This document shows positions 17,751-26,131 of a stretch of 64,000 nucleotides of DNA, piece by piece. The position numbers and the translations under genes were made by a program. This DNA is from Chitiniphilus purpureus (GTDB taxonomy: Bacteria > Pseudomonadota > Gammaproteobacteria > Burkholderiales > Chitinibacteraceae), in contig NZ_CP106753.1 of assembly GCF_025642115.1 (NCBI RefSeq), forward strand, positions 3,473,501 through 3,537,500. Reading direction: 5' to 3'. The notes under the pieces are model-generated. The model was not told the origin of the DNA. It saw only the letters and a list, made by a program, of their open reading frames with translations, and did no database searches. Numbering within the stretch: position 1 is the stretch's first letter; each line of letters begins with the position of its first letter.

Positions 17751-19541
17751 TCAACCGACGACGGGTGGGTTGCGCAACCGGATATGCAGCTCGCGCAACT
17801 GCTTCTCATCGACCGAGTTCGGGGCGTTGGTCAAGAGGCATTGCGCACGTTGGGTCTTGGGGAAGGCGATCACATCGCGGATCGATTCGGCGCCCGCCAT
17901 CAGTGTCACCAGCCGGTCCAGCCCGAACGCGAGGCCGCCATGCGGCGGTGCGCCGTACTGCAGGTTGTCCAGCAGGAAGCCGAACTTGTTCTGCGCCTCC
18001 TCGGGACCGATGCCCAGCGCGTCGAACACGGTGGATTGCACGTCCGCACGGTGGATACGTACCGAGCCGCCGCCGATCTCCCAGCCGTTGAGCACCATGT
18101 CGTAGGCGCGGGCGCGGCAGGCGCCCGGATCGGTCTTGAGCAGTTCCAGATGTTCGGCCTTCGGGCTGGTGAACGGGTGATGGCAGGCGTTCCAACGCTT
18201 GCCGTCCTCGTCGTACTCGAACATCGGGAAGTCGATCACCCACAACGGACGCCATGCCTTGACGAAGTAGCCGCCGGCCTCGCCCTTTTCGTGGCCGATC
18301 TTCAGGCGCAGTGCGCCGATGGCTTCGTTGACCACCCTTGCCTTGTCGGCACCGAAGAACACGATGTCGCCATTGGCGGCACCGGTGCGCTCGACGATGG
18401 CCGCCAGCGCCTCGGGTGTGAGGTTCTTGACGATGGGCGACTGCAGGCCGGTCTCGTTCAGCTGGGTGACGTCGTTGATCTTGATGTACGCCAGGCCCTT
18501 GGCGCCGTAGATGCCGACAAACTGGGTGTAGGCGTCGATCTCGGAGCGGCTGAACGCCGCACCGCCCGGCACGCGCAGGCCGACCACGCGACCGCCCTCC
18601 ATGTTGGCCGCACCGGAGAACACCTTGAACGGCACGTCCTTCATCACGTCGGTCAGTTCGGTGAAGCGCAGCGAGACGCGCAGATCCGGCTTGTCCGAGC
18701 CGTAGTGGAACATCGCGTCGTCGTACTTCATGCGTGGGAACTTGCCCAGATCGACGCCGATGGCTTCCTGGAACACGTGCCGGGCCATGTCCTCGGTGAT
18801 GTCCATGATCCCGTCCTCGTCCAGGAACGAGGTTTCCAGGTCGATCTGGGTGAACTCGGGCTGGCGGTCGGCGCGCAGGTCCTCGTCGCGGAAGCACTTG
18901 GTGATCTGGTAGTAGCGGTCGAACCCGGCCACCATCAACAGCTGCTTGAACAGCTGCGGCGACTGCGGCAGCGCGAAGAACTGGCCGTCATGCACGCGCG
19001 AGGGCACGAGGTAGTCGCGCGCGCCTTCCGGCGTGCTGCGGGTGAGCATCGGCGTTTCGATGTCGATGAAGCCGCGGCTGTCCAGGAAGTTGCGCACCAG
19101 CAGCGCCACCTTGTAGCGCAGGCGCAGGTTCTTCTGCATCTGCGGGCGGCGCAGGTCGATCACCCGGTTCTGCAGCCGCACCGTCTCGGAGAGGTTCTCG
19201 TCGTCGATCTGGAACGGTGGCGTGGCGGCGCTGTTGAGCACCGCAATGTCCTTGGCCAGCAGTTCGATCTCGCCGGAAACCAGGTTCCTGTTGGCGGTGC
19301 CGGCCGGGCGCTCACGCACGATGCCGGTGATCTGCAGCACGTATTCGGCGCGGGTGGCGTCGGCGGTCTTGAAGGCATCGGGGGTGTCTGGATCGACCAC
19401 CACCTGCAGCAGACCCTCGCGGTCGCGCAGGTCGATGAAGATCACGCCGCCATGGTCGCGGCGGCGGTGGGCCCAGCCCTGGACGGTCACGGTCTGGCCG
19501 AGGAATCGCTTGTCGATCAGGCCACAGTAATCGGTACGCAT
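17751..19541 (-). CDS. aspS: Aspartyl-tRNA synthetase
   Basis: A 596-residue class II synthetase from the ATG at 19541 (MRTDYCGLI). It has the anticodon-binding OB fold ([23 protein letters not shown]), motif 2 ([20 protein letters not shown]), the bacterial GAD insertion, and motif 3 ([27 protein letters not shown]). It charges tRNA-Asp. Many betaproteobacterial enzymes of this type are non-discriminating and also charge tRNA-Asn for GatCAB; sequence alone does not settle this here. It is downstream of fmdB and DUF502 in the same direction, a recurrent betaproteobacterial operon. Confidence 0.96.
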   Translation of the reverse strand: MRTDYCGLIDKRFLGQTVTVQGWAHRRRDHGGVIFIDLRDREGLLQVVVDPDTPDAFKTADATRAEYVLQITGIVRERPAGTANRNLVSGEIELLAKDIAVLNSAATPPFQIDDENLSETVRLQNRVIDLRRPQMQKNLRLRYKVALLVRNFLDSRGFIDIETPMLTRSTPEGARDYLVPSRVHDGQFFALPQSPQLFKQLLMVAGFDRYYQITKCFRDEDLRADRQPEFTQIDLETSFLDEDGIMDITEDMARHVFQEAIGVDLGKFPRMKYDDAMFHYGSDKPDLRVSLRFTELTDVMKDVPFKVFSGAANMEGGRVVGLRVPGGAAFSRSEIDAYTQFVGIYGAKGLAYIKINDVTQLNETGLQSPIVKNLTPEALAAIVERTGAANGDIVFFGADKARVVNEAIGALRLKIGHEKGEAGGYFVKAWRPLWVIDFPMFEYDEDGKRWNACHHPFTSPKAEHLELLKTDPGACRARAYDMVLNGWEIGGGSVRIHRADVQSTVFDALGIGPEEAQNKFGFLLDNLQYGAPPHGGLAFGLDRLVTLMAGAESIRDVIAFPKTQRAQCLLTNAPNSVDEKQLRELHIRLRNPPVVG

Positions 19542-19616
19542 GATGGATGCTCTTTCTTGTTTCGATAGGGGCAAAAGGGGTTGGCGCAGGGTTCGGGGCG
19601 GGTCAGGCCACGCGGC

Positions 19617-20300
19617 CTAACCCGGCAGATTGTCGGGCCGCCCTTCGAGGAAGGCGGCGGCGCGCGGCGCGGGCACCACCACGCCCATGGAGATCACGTA
19701 CTTGAGCGCCTCGTCGACGCTCATGTCCAGTTCACGCACGTCCTCGCTGCGCAGCATCACGAAATAGCCCGAGGTGGGATTGGGCGTGGTCGGCACGTAG
19801 ACGCTGACGTAGTCGCCATCCAGATGCGCTGCCACCTCGCCGCTGGGCGAGCCGGTCAGGAAGGCGATGGTCCATGCGCCCTGATGCGGGAACTGCACCA
19901 GGAGCGCGCGCCGGAACGCCTGGCCGGAATCGGAGAACACCGTGTCCGAGACCTGCTTCACGCTCGAATAGATCGAGCGCACGATGGGAATGCGGTTGAG
20001 CAGCCGCTCGCCGATGATCAGCAGCCGTCGGCCGAGCACATTGGCCGCGATCACGCCGGTGACCAGCACCACGAGCACGGTGAGCACCACGCCGAAGCCC
20101 GGAATGCCGCGCCGCTCCGACAGCCATGGCATCGACGGTTCGAGCGTGCGCAGCAGCCAGTAGTCCGGGCGCAACGACATCGGCAGCAGCTCGCCGAGCT
20201 GGTCCATCGTGCCGACCACCAGTTGCACCACCCACAGCGTGATGGCAAGCGGCACCCAGACCAGGAGACCGGTCAGCAGGTAGCGCTTGAGCCGGTCCAT
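19617..20300 (-). CDS. DUF502-family membrane protein
   Basis: A 227-residue protein from the ATG at 20300 (MDRLKRYLLTGLLVWVPLAITLWVV). It has two TM segments (about 10-30 and 70-95) and the family core NRIPIVRSIYSSVKQVSDTVFSD, then a soluble C-terminal part with YVSVYVPTTPNPTSGYF. The biochemical function is unknown; plant homologues are membrane proteins of the COV (continuous vascular ring) type. The reading frame continues upstream to 20408 but that part overlaps the fmdB 3' end and is not family-like. It sits between fmdB (16 nt before) and aspS. Confidence 0.88.
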   Translation of the reverse strand: MDRLKRYLLTGLLVWVPLAITLWVVQLVVGTMDQLGELLPMSLRPDYWLLRTLEPSMPWLSERRGIPGFGVVLTVLVVLVTGVIAANVLGRRLLIIGERLLNRIPIVRSIYSSVKQVSDTVFSDSGQAFRRALLVQFPHQGAWTIAFLTGSPSGEVAAHLDGDYVSVYVPTTPNPTSGYFVMLRSEDVRELDMSVDEALKYVISMGVVVPAPRAAAFLEGRPDNLPG

Positions 20301-20316
20301 CAGGGTTTCAGGTCGT

Positions 20317-20601
20317 TCAGTGGCAGCCACAGCTGCCCGTGCCGCAGGCACCGCCAGCAGTGCTGGCGCCAGAGGATTCGGTGGTGGCTTCGGCCTTGGC
20401 CGGCGCACTCGCGGCCCCGCCGCCCTTGAAGTCGGTGGCGTACCAGCCCGAGCCCTTCAGTTGAAAAGCGGCAGCGGTCAGCCGCTTCCCGTAGGTCTGC
20501 GCCTTGCAGCTCGGGCAGTCGCGCAACGGCGCATCGGCCAGTTTCTGGATGTGTTCGTTCTCGTAGCCGCAGGCGGTGCAGCGATAGGCATAAATCGGCA
20601 T
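20317..20601 (-). CDS. FmdB-family zinc-ribbon protein
   Basis: A 94-residue protein from the ATG at 20601, starting MPIYAYRCTACGYENEHIQKL. Two CxxC pairs (CTAC and CPSC) form the zinc ribbon of the FmdB/CxxC_CXXC_SSSS family. A flexible Ala/Ser/Gly region follows, with a Cys-containing end (GACGTGSCGCH). These small proteins were named from formamidase regulation but their role is unclear. First gene of the fmdB-DUF502-aspS unit, which matches the usual order in betaproteobacteria. Confidence 0.9.
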   Translation of the reverse strand: MPIYAYRCTACGYENEHIQKLADAPLRDCPSCKAQTYGKRLTAAAFQLKGSGWYATDFKGGGAASAPAKAEATTESSGASTAGGACGTGSCGCH

Positions 20602-20744
20602 GGTCGACACCTGGATGCAACGGATTGATCGGGATACGCGCCCCTGCCGGGGCGCCGGGACACGGTGCGCCAACGGCCGCGCCTAAGCCCCGGAAAACAC
20701 GCGATTATACCCGAAGCCGCGTCGGCGACGATGGTGCATGCCGC

Positions 20745-22280
20745 TCAGTAGACATCGCGCCGGTAGCGGCCGGCTTCAAGCAGCTGCTGTACACGCGGCA
20801 CACCCAGCAGCGCGCGCAGCGTGTTGTCCACGTCCTCAGCCATGCCCTCGCGACTGCCGCACACATAGACGGCCGCGCCGTCGTCGATCCACTGCACGAG
20901 CAGCGGGCCGGCCGCCCGCAGCCGGTGCTGCACGTAGGCCGGTGGCGTGTCGCGGGAATACGCCAGATCCAGCCGCGCCAACGTGCCATCGGCCAGCCAG
21001 GCCGCCAGTTCCTCTCTGAACAGCGCGTCGTGTGCGGCGTTGCGTTCACCGAACAGCAACCAGTTGCGTGTGCCGCCAGCCCTGGCACGTGCCTTCAGGT
21101 GCGCCCGCAGGCCGGCGATGCCGGTGCCGTTGCCGATCAGTACCAGCGGGGTTGCGTCGGCGGGGGGATGGAAACCGCGGTTTTCGCGTATGCGCAACGC
21201 AATCGTCGCATCCGGCGCGGCACCGCAGGTCAACCAGCCCGAGGCAATGCCCAGCCGACCGTCGGCACGCCGGGCCTGGCGCACCACCAGCTCCAGCGCA
21301 CCGTCCTCGGGCAGCGAGGCGATCGAATATTCGCGATGGGGCAAAGCCGGCAGGGCCGCGGCAAGCGCAGTGGGTGACAGGCCGTACAGCGGCGCCACGT
21401 CGTCAGGCAGCTGGCGGTCGGCCAGCGCCGCACAGAGCGCGTCGCCGGCGGCGAGGCCCAGCCGGTCCAACCACGCCTGTACCGCCTGCGGCGCGTTGCA
21501 CGGCCCGACTTCGGCAATATCGCCCGCCTGCCAGGTCGTCGGCCGGGGCGGCAGCAGCCGTAGCCGGAACACCGGCGCGCCCTGACTGCCCGGGTTGAGC
21601 AGCACGCGCGCCGCCAGCCGCCAGGGCTGATAGGCCGGGGCCTGCCAATCCGCAAGCTCGGCATGCCCTGCCAGCGCGGACAGTTGTTGCTGCCAGTGAC
21701 GCACCGCGCCCGCCTCGCCGTTGTCCACCTCGATCAGGTCAAAGAGCGGCATGGCACCGCCCTGACGCAGCCAGCGATCGAGGGCGTGGCCAAAGGCACA
21801 GTATTGCGCATAGCTGGCATCACCCAACGCCAGCACCGCGTATTCCAGGCCGGACAGCGCCGCAGTGGCGCCCATCGCGCGCCGGACAAAGCCCGCCGCC
21901 TCGTCCGGCGCGTCGCCCTCGCCGGTGGTGCTGACCACGAACAGCGCCTGACGGTATGCCGCCAGCGCGGCGGCATCGAGGGCGGACAGCGGATGCAGCG
22001 CGACGGCCATGCCTGCACTGCGCAATGCCTGTGTGGTCTGCAGCGCAAGCTGCGCCGCATGTCCGGTCTGGCTGGCATAGGTCACCAGCAGCGCCGCCGG
22101 GGTCGCGCCATCCGACACGAAGCGGGCCTGGGCCCGCCGATGCCGCCAGGCGATCCAGGCACAACCAAGCAGATAGCAAAGCAGCACCGCGCCGGCGGCG
22201 GCGAGCCGCCCCGCGGGCAGCGCCGCATGCGCCGGCGCCGCCAGCCCCAGCAACAGCCAACCCGGATGCCGACGGCTCAT
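20745..22280 (-). CDS. Membrane-anchored flavodoxin/FAD-NADPH reductase (sulfite-reductase-alpha-like)
   Basis: A 511-residue diflavin reductase. The N-terminus has one or two hydrophobic segments (about residues 8-50), followed by a flavodoxin domain (TYASQTGHAAQLA, VVSTTGEGDAPDEA, LALGDASYAQYC). An FAD-binding domain follows with REYSIASLPEDG and an NADP domain (PLVLIGNGTGIAGLRAHL, LFGERN, VYVCGSREGMAEDV, C-terminal RYRRDVY). This is the CysJ/P450-reductase domain order. It overlaps apbE (ATGA at 22277-22280). The likely role is to move electrons from cytosolic NADPH to the periplasmic flavoprotein of the same cluster, serving ferric-siderophore reduction; that link is inferred from context. 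Confidence 0.87.
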   Translation of the reverse strand: MSRRHPGWLLLGLAAPAHAALPAGRLAAAGAVLLCYLLGCAWIAWRHRRAQARFVSDGATPAALLVTYASQTGHAAQLALQTTQALRSAGMAVALHPLSALDAAALAAYRQALFVVSTTGEGDAPDEAAGFVRRAMGATAALSGLEYAVLALGDASYAQYCAFGHALDRWLRQGGAMPLFDLIEVDNGEAGAVRHWQQQLSALAGHAELADWQAPAYQPWRLAARVLLNPGSQGAPVFRLRLLPPRPTTWQAGDIAEVGPCNAPQAVQAWLDRLGLAAGDALCAALADRQLPDDVAPLYGLSPTALAAALPALPHREYSIASLPEDGALELVVRQARRADGRLGIASGWLTCGAAPDATIALRIRENRGFHPPADATPLVLIGNGTGIAGLRAHLKARARAGGTRNWLLFGERNAAHDALFREELAAWLADGTLARLDLAYSRDTPPAYVQHRLRAAGPLLVQWIDDGAAVYVCGSREGMAEDVDNTLRALLGVPRVQQLLEAGRYRRDVY

Positions 22281-23266
22281 TTGAGCATCGCGGCAAACGC
22301 CGCCGAGCGGTATTGGCGCAGACTGTCCCGGTCGCGCACCAGCCAACGCGCGGCCAGCGCATGCCGCTCGGCGAAGGCCAGCCCCTGTTCGGGCCCGAGC
22401 ACGGTCAGCGCCGTGGCATAGGCATCGGCCCACATGCATTCGGGGTGCAGTACCGTCACCGCCGCGGGTGCCGCGCGCAGCGGTGCCCCGGTGCGCGGGT
22501 CGAGTGTATGGGCGTAGCGCTCACCCTGATGTTCGAAATAGCGGCGATAGTCGCCGGAGGTGGCAACGGCCAGATCGTGCAGCGCGGCCACGCACGGCGC
22601 CGTGGATGCGTCCAACGGTGCCTCCAGCCCCACCCACCAGGGCTGGCCGTCGGGTTTGATGCCGAACCCGCGCAGTTCCCCGCCCACTTCGACCAGCCAG
22701 CTCGACAGGCCGCTGCGCTGCAGATGGGTTGCCACTGCGTCCACCCCGTACCCCTTGGCGATGCCTGAGAAATCCAGGGTCAGCCCACCCGGTTGCCGGG
22801 CACGCCCGCCGTGGAACAGCAGCTTGCGCCAGCCGCTGCATTCGCGCGCCAACGCGATCCGCGCCGGCGTGGGCGGCACATCGCGCGGACCGGCCGGGCC
22901 GAAGCCCCACAGGTCCGCCAGCGCGCCGAGGGTGGGATCGAAGGCACCGTCGCTTTGCGCCGCCACCGCAAGCGCACAGGCCAGTACATGGCGGAACTCG
23001 GGCGGCAGCGGCTGCCAGCTGCCGGCCGGCGCGGCGTTGAAGCGGCTCAGGTCCGAGTCGGCACGCCAGTGGCTCATCTGCGCCACCACCTGGTCCAGCA
23101 CACCCTGGATGCCGTCACGCAGTGCGTCCGGTGCCAGCGCGGCCGGTCCGGCCAGCTGGACCGACCAGGTGGTGCCCATGGTCTGGCCCGTCAGCCGCTG
23201 GATCGTGCCGTGCAACGGATGCGGGCGCCACGCGGACAATTGCGGCGGGATCAGTACCTCGTTCAT
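22277..23266 (-). CDS. apbE: FAD:protein FMN transferase ApbE
   Basis: A 329-residue protein with the ApbE landmarks: MGTTWSV near the N-terminus, SDLSRFN, GAFDPTLGALADLWGF, LDFSGIAKGYGVDAVA, LVEVGGELRGFG, ATSGDYRRYFEHQGERYAHTLDPRTG, and the WADAYATALTVLG end. ApbE moves FMN from FAD onto a Thr in a D/N-x-x-S/T-G-A-T motif of periplasmic proteins. Exactly such a motif occurs in the DUF2271 protein two genes upstream (24118-24648). No clear signal peptide or lipobox is visible at the chosen ATG, which is unusual for a periplasmic ApbE; export could need another start or another route. Confidence 0.92.
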   Translation of the reverse strand: MNEVLIPPQLSAWRPHPLHGTIQRLTGQTMGTTWSVQLAGPAALAPDALRDGIQGVLDQVVAQMSHWRADSDLSRFNAAPAGSWQPLPPEFRHVLACALAVAAQSDGAFDPTLGALADLWGFGPAGPRDVPPTPARIALARECSGWRKLLFHGGRARQPGGLTLDFSGIAKGYGVDAVATHLQRSGLSSWLVEVGGELRGFGIKPDGQPWWVGLEAPLDASTAPCVAALHDLAVATSGDYRRYFEHQGERYAHTLDPRTGAPLRAAPAAVTVLHPECMWADAYATALTVLGPEQGLAFAERHALAARWLVRDRDSLRQYRSAAFAAMLK

Positions 23267-23288
23267 CGGCGCAGGCACCCGCGATACC

Positions 23289-24089
23289 TCATTGCGGCAG
23301 CACTTCCAGCGTGACGGTATACGACAGCATGCGCTGGCGGGCGGCCTTGACCGAGGTCTTGGCATCCTGCAGGTCCGCATCGAGCCAGTACATGCCCGGC
23401 TGTGGCCAGGTCACGCTGAACTTGCCGGCCTCGTCGGTGGTGAACTTCAGTGCTTCGAGCTGGTTGCGATAGCGGCTCTGGCCGCGTACCACCGTCACCT
23501 CGACCCCGGCCGCAGGCTTGCCGTCGACCACCATCTGAAAGGTGGCGGACTCGCCGGCCACCAGGTCATTCGGATGCGTCAGCGGCACCAGCTCCAGCCC
23601 CTGACCCGCCGGCTTGAGCGCCGATGGCGAGCCGACCGTGGCAAAGGTCTCCAGCCGGCTGACGAACTCGCCGACCTGCAGTTCGGCCGCGTCGGCCGGC
23701 ACTTCCTTGGCAAACGCCTCGGGGCTGCCGTTCCAGCGCTTGGGCTGGCCATCGACCTTCCAGCTGGCACGCACGCCGCTGCGCACCAGCTGGATACGGT
23801 AGGTGCCCGGCTGGGTGAGATGGGCGTCGAACGTGCTGCGCAGCTTGCCCTTGGCCATGTTCTCAGGCGCCACCTTGCCGCCGTCGGGCGCCACGATGTT
23901 CAGCGCCTCCAATCCGAGCGGCACATGGTTGAAATGGAACATGTCATTTGAAACCGCGGCATCCACGGTGATCCATTGGGGCGAGGACAGCACGGTGGAC
24001 GACGGCAGCAGCCAGTAGTGGTGCGCCTGCGCGGTCAACGGCAGGGTGGCGGCGATGGCCAGGGCGGCAAGGCGGGCAAGATGTTTCAT
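23289..24089 (-). CDS. DUF4198 periplasmic protein
   Basis: A 266-residue secreted protein: a signal peptide ending Ala-Gln-Ala, then HHYWLLPSSTVL, the family's conserved mature start. Two beta-rich modules follow, the second Ig-like (VVDGKPAAGVEVTVVRGQSRYR). The DUF4198 family occurs with nickel/cobalt uptake and with ferric-siderophore clusters; the His-rich N-terminus may bind metal. It lies between DUF2271 and apbE with short spacing, so one transcript is likely. The function is inferred from context only. Confidence 0.85.
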   Translation of the reverse strand: MKHLARLAALAIAATLPLTAQAHHYWLLPSSTVLSSPQWITVDAAVSNDMFHFNHVPLGLEALNIVAPDGGKVAPENMAKGKLRSTFDAHLTQPGTYRIQLVRSGVRASWKVDGQPKRWNGSPEAFAKEVPADAAELQVGEFVSRLETFATVGSPSALKPAGQGLELVPLTHPNDLVAGESATFQMVVDGKPAAGVEVTVVRGQSRYRNQLEALKFTTDEAGKFSVTWPQPGMYWLDADLQDAKTSVKAARQRMLSYTVTLEVLPQ

Positions 24090-24117
24090 GGTGCGGCTCC
24101 GGTGAGGGGGGATCGGA

Positions 24118-24648
24118 TCAGGGCTTGAGCTCGACGCTGACGGCACCCAGCTCGTGCTGACCCTGGGCACGGGCGCTCTGTGCGCTCTTGGGCGGCCAGG
24201 ACAGTGGCACGCGCACCAGCTCGCGGCCGCCGACCTCGCGGGCGGCTTCGACCACCAGGTTGTACTGGCCGGCCGGCAGCCTGCCCAGCGGCGCCTTGCC
24301 TTCGGCGAAGCCCAGCTCATGCTGGCCGGCCGGGCGGGTCGCGCCCGAGACACCGTCCAGCGGCATGGTCAGATCGCGCCCGCTCTTGCGCCACCACTGG
24401 CGCAGGTCCTTGAGCCACTTGGTACCGGCACCTTCGGCACCCTTGGTGTCCAGGTCGTACCACAGCGCGAGGTTGGCGGCGACGCTCTGGTCGGGCCGCT
24501 CCAGCCACACCGCCACATAGGGCCGGTGGTATTCGGCGACATTGAGCCGCGGCAGCTCGAGCTTGACCTTGAGTTCGGCGGCCAGCCCCTGGCCGGCGAA
24601 GCCGCCGGTGATCACGCCCGGCAGCACGGCCGGGATCCATTTGCGCAT
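24118..24648 (-). CDS. DUF2271 periplasmic protein with ApbE flavinylation motif
   Basis: A 176-residue protein with a signal peptide ending near Gly21-Leu-Ala-Ala, a beta-rich domain (LPRLNVAEYHRPYVAVWLERPDQ, LWYDLD), then DLTMPLDGVSGATRPAGQHEL. Residues 98-104 (D-G-V-S-G-A-T) match the consensus for covalent FMN attachment by ApbE, with Thr104 the acceptor. DUF2271 proteins were reported as flavinylated partners in surveys of ApbE clusters together with DUF4198 and PepSY proteins. Here all four are adjacent, which makes this the probable periplasmic electron carrier of the cluster. The motif is seen in the sequence; the modification itself is inferred. Confidence 0.87.
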   Translation of the reverse strand: MRKWIPAVLPGVITGGFAGQGLAAELKVKLELPRLNVAEYHRPYVAVWLERPDQSVAANLALWYDLDTKGAEGAGTKWLKDLRQWWRKSGRDLTMPLDGVSGATRPAGQHELGFAEGKAPLGRLPAGQYNLVVEAAREVGGRELVRVPLSWPPKSAQSARAQGQHELGAVSVELKP

Positions 24649-24658
24649 GATGAAATCC

Positions 24659-25285
24659 TCAGTGGATGAACAGAATGGCCAGCACCAGCGGCACCACCAG
24701 CCCCAGCCCCACCAGCGGCCAGGTGGCCGGCCGGCGGCCGGCGTGCAGATGCAGCAGCAGCAGCCCGGTGATGCAGAACACCAGCGCCAGGCCGGCGAAC
24801 ACATCGATGAACCAGCGCCAGGCGGCGCCGGTGTTGCGTCCCTTGTGCAGATCGTTCAGATACGAGACCCAGCCGCGCCCGGTCAGCTCGTAGGCGACCT
24901 CGCCGCTGGCGCGGTCCACGGTCAGCCAGGCATCGCCGCCGGGGCGCGGCAGCGACAGGTAGATTTCGTCGTCGGACCATTCGGCGGCCTCGCCGGACAG
25001 ACTCAGCGCCAGCCGGGCCTCCAGCCATTGCGCCACCACGGGGGGCAGCGTGGCTTGCTGCGCCTGGGGGGGGCGCCGCAGCAACGGCAGCAGGTCGGCC
25101 GGCAGCACCGCAGCACGCGTGGTGATCACCGGGGTCGCCTCGATCTGCGCGGCATGGTTGAGCGTGATGCCGGTGGCGGCGAACAACAGCATGCCGATGA
25201 GGCAGGCGGCCGAGCTGATCCAGTGCCAGCGATGCAGATGCTTGAGCCAGAAAGACCGGCCTTGCCGGTCGATAGCGGAGGTCAT
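24659..25285 (-). CDS. PepSY-associated membrane protein
   Basis: A 208-residue protein from the ATG at 25285 (a TTG six codons upstream is possible). An N-terminal TM follows the motif [29 protein letters not shown]; a periplasmic PepSY-like domain has [33 protein letters not shown]; two C-terminal TMs follow ([18 protein letters not shown] and [15 protein letters not shown]). The conserved His residues (HLHRWHW, LHKG, HLHAG) could coordinate heme, as in PepSY ferric reductases. It is 10 nt upstream of DUF2271 and likely passes electrons across the inner membrane to it. Confidence 0.88.
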   Translation of the reverse strand: MTSAIDRQGRSFWLKHLHRWHWISSAACLIGMLLFAATGITLNHAAQIEATPVITTRAAVLPADLLPLLRRPPQAQQATLPPVVAQWLEARLALSLSGEAAEWSDDEIYLSLPRPGGDAWLTVDRASGEVAYELTGRGWVSYLNDLHKGRNTGAAWRWFIDVFAGLALVFCITGLLLLHLHAGRRPATWPLVGLGLVVPLVLAILFIH

Positions 25286-25400
25286 CGGAATGCGGGAATC
25301 CAAGGCGAGCGCGGTTCAACGCGGCGGTGCGATGCCGCGTTGACATGCGAATGAAACCGATTTGCGCTCTCATCGGCTGCCGGCGCGTGCGCCGGGCGGC

Positions 25401-26075
25401 TCATAGCTCGGCCCATTGCCGCAGCAGGTTGTGGTAATGGCAGGTCAGCGCGATGACGTCTGGGCTGTCGCCCAACTGGGCCCGCAGCCGCTGGATGGTC
25501 TGATCCAGCTCGAACAGCTGGCTGCGCCGACTGTCGTCACGCACCATGCTTTGCACCCAGAAGAACGAGGCGACACGCGCGCCACGTGTCACCGGCGCCA
25601 CGCAATGCAGGCTGGACGACGGATAGAGCACCAGATCGCCCGCCGGCAGCTTGACCTCGTGCTGGCCGTAGGTGTCGTTGATGATCAGCTCGCCACCGTC
25701 GTATTCGTCCGGCTCAGCGAGGAACAAGGTGCAGGAGAGATCGGTGCGCAACGCGCCGCCCGGCTGCGCGCGTACCGCCCCGTCGACGTGAAAGCCATAG
25801 TGCCCGCCGCCTTCGTAGCGGTTGAACAGCGGCGGCACCGTGCGCAACGGCAGCGCGGCGGCGAAGTACAGCGGATGGCGCGCCAGCGCCTGCAGGATCA
25901 CTTCGCCCCAGCGTTGCGCCAGTGGCGAGGTTTCGGCCAGCTGCCGGTTCTGCTTGACCCCCGCGCCCTGCGGCCCCACGGTCTGTCGCCCGTCGATCCA
26001 CTCGGCCGCCTGCAGTTCGGTGCGTACGGCGTCAAGCTCGGTACGGCTGAGCACTTCGGGAATATGCAGCAACAT
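25401..26075 (-). CDS. PKHD-type Fe(II)/2-oxoglutarate hydroxylase (PiuC/YbiX family)
   Basis: A 224-residue protein of the expected length. It begins [21 protein letters not shown] and has GVKQNRQL, then the iron-binding region GFHVDGAVR (His-x-Asp), [25 protein letters not shown], and the distal His and Arg in [24 protein letters not shown]. The family is regularly encoded beside catecholate-siderophore receptors (PiuC next to PiuA; YbiX next to Fiu), as here, and is iron-regulated. The substrate is unknown. It lies between the receptor gene and the PepSY gene in the same direction. Confidence 0.92.
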   Translation of the reverse strand: MLLHIPEVLSRTELDAVRTELQAAEWIDGRQTVGPQGAGVKQNRQLAETSPLAQRWGEVILQALARHPLYFAAALPLRTVPPLFNRYEGGGHYGFHVDGAVRAQPGGALRTDLSCTLFLAEPDEYDGGELIINDTYGQHEVKLPAGDLVLYPSSSLHCVAPVTRGARVASFFWVQSMVRDDSRRSQLFELDQTIQRLRAQLGDSPDVIALTCHYHNLLRQWAEL

Positions 26076-26131
26076 CGACCTCTCCTGTCAGGCCCCCTGC
26101 CCGGCGCACGCCGGGCAGGACGTCAGGCCGC

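Noticed and set aside
17628..19568. 646-codon plus-strand frame over aspS
   Set aside because: A shadow of aspS in high-GC DNA; it crosses the aspS terminator and has no recognisable domain.
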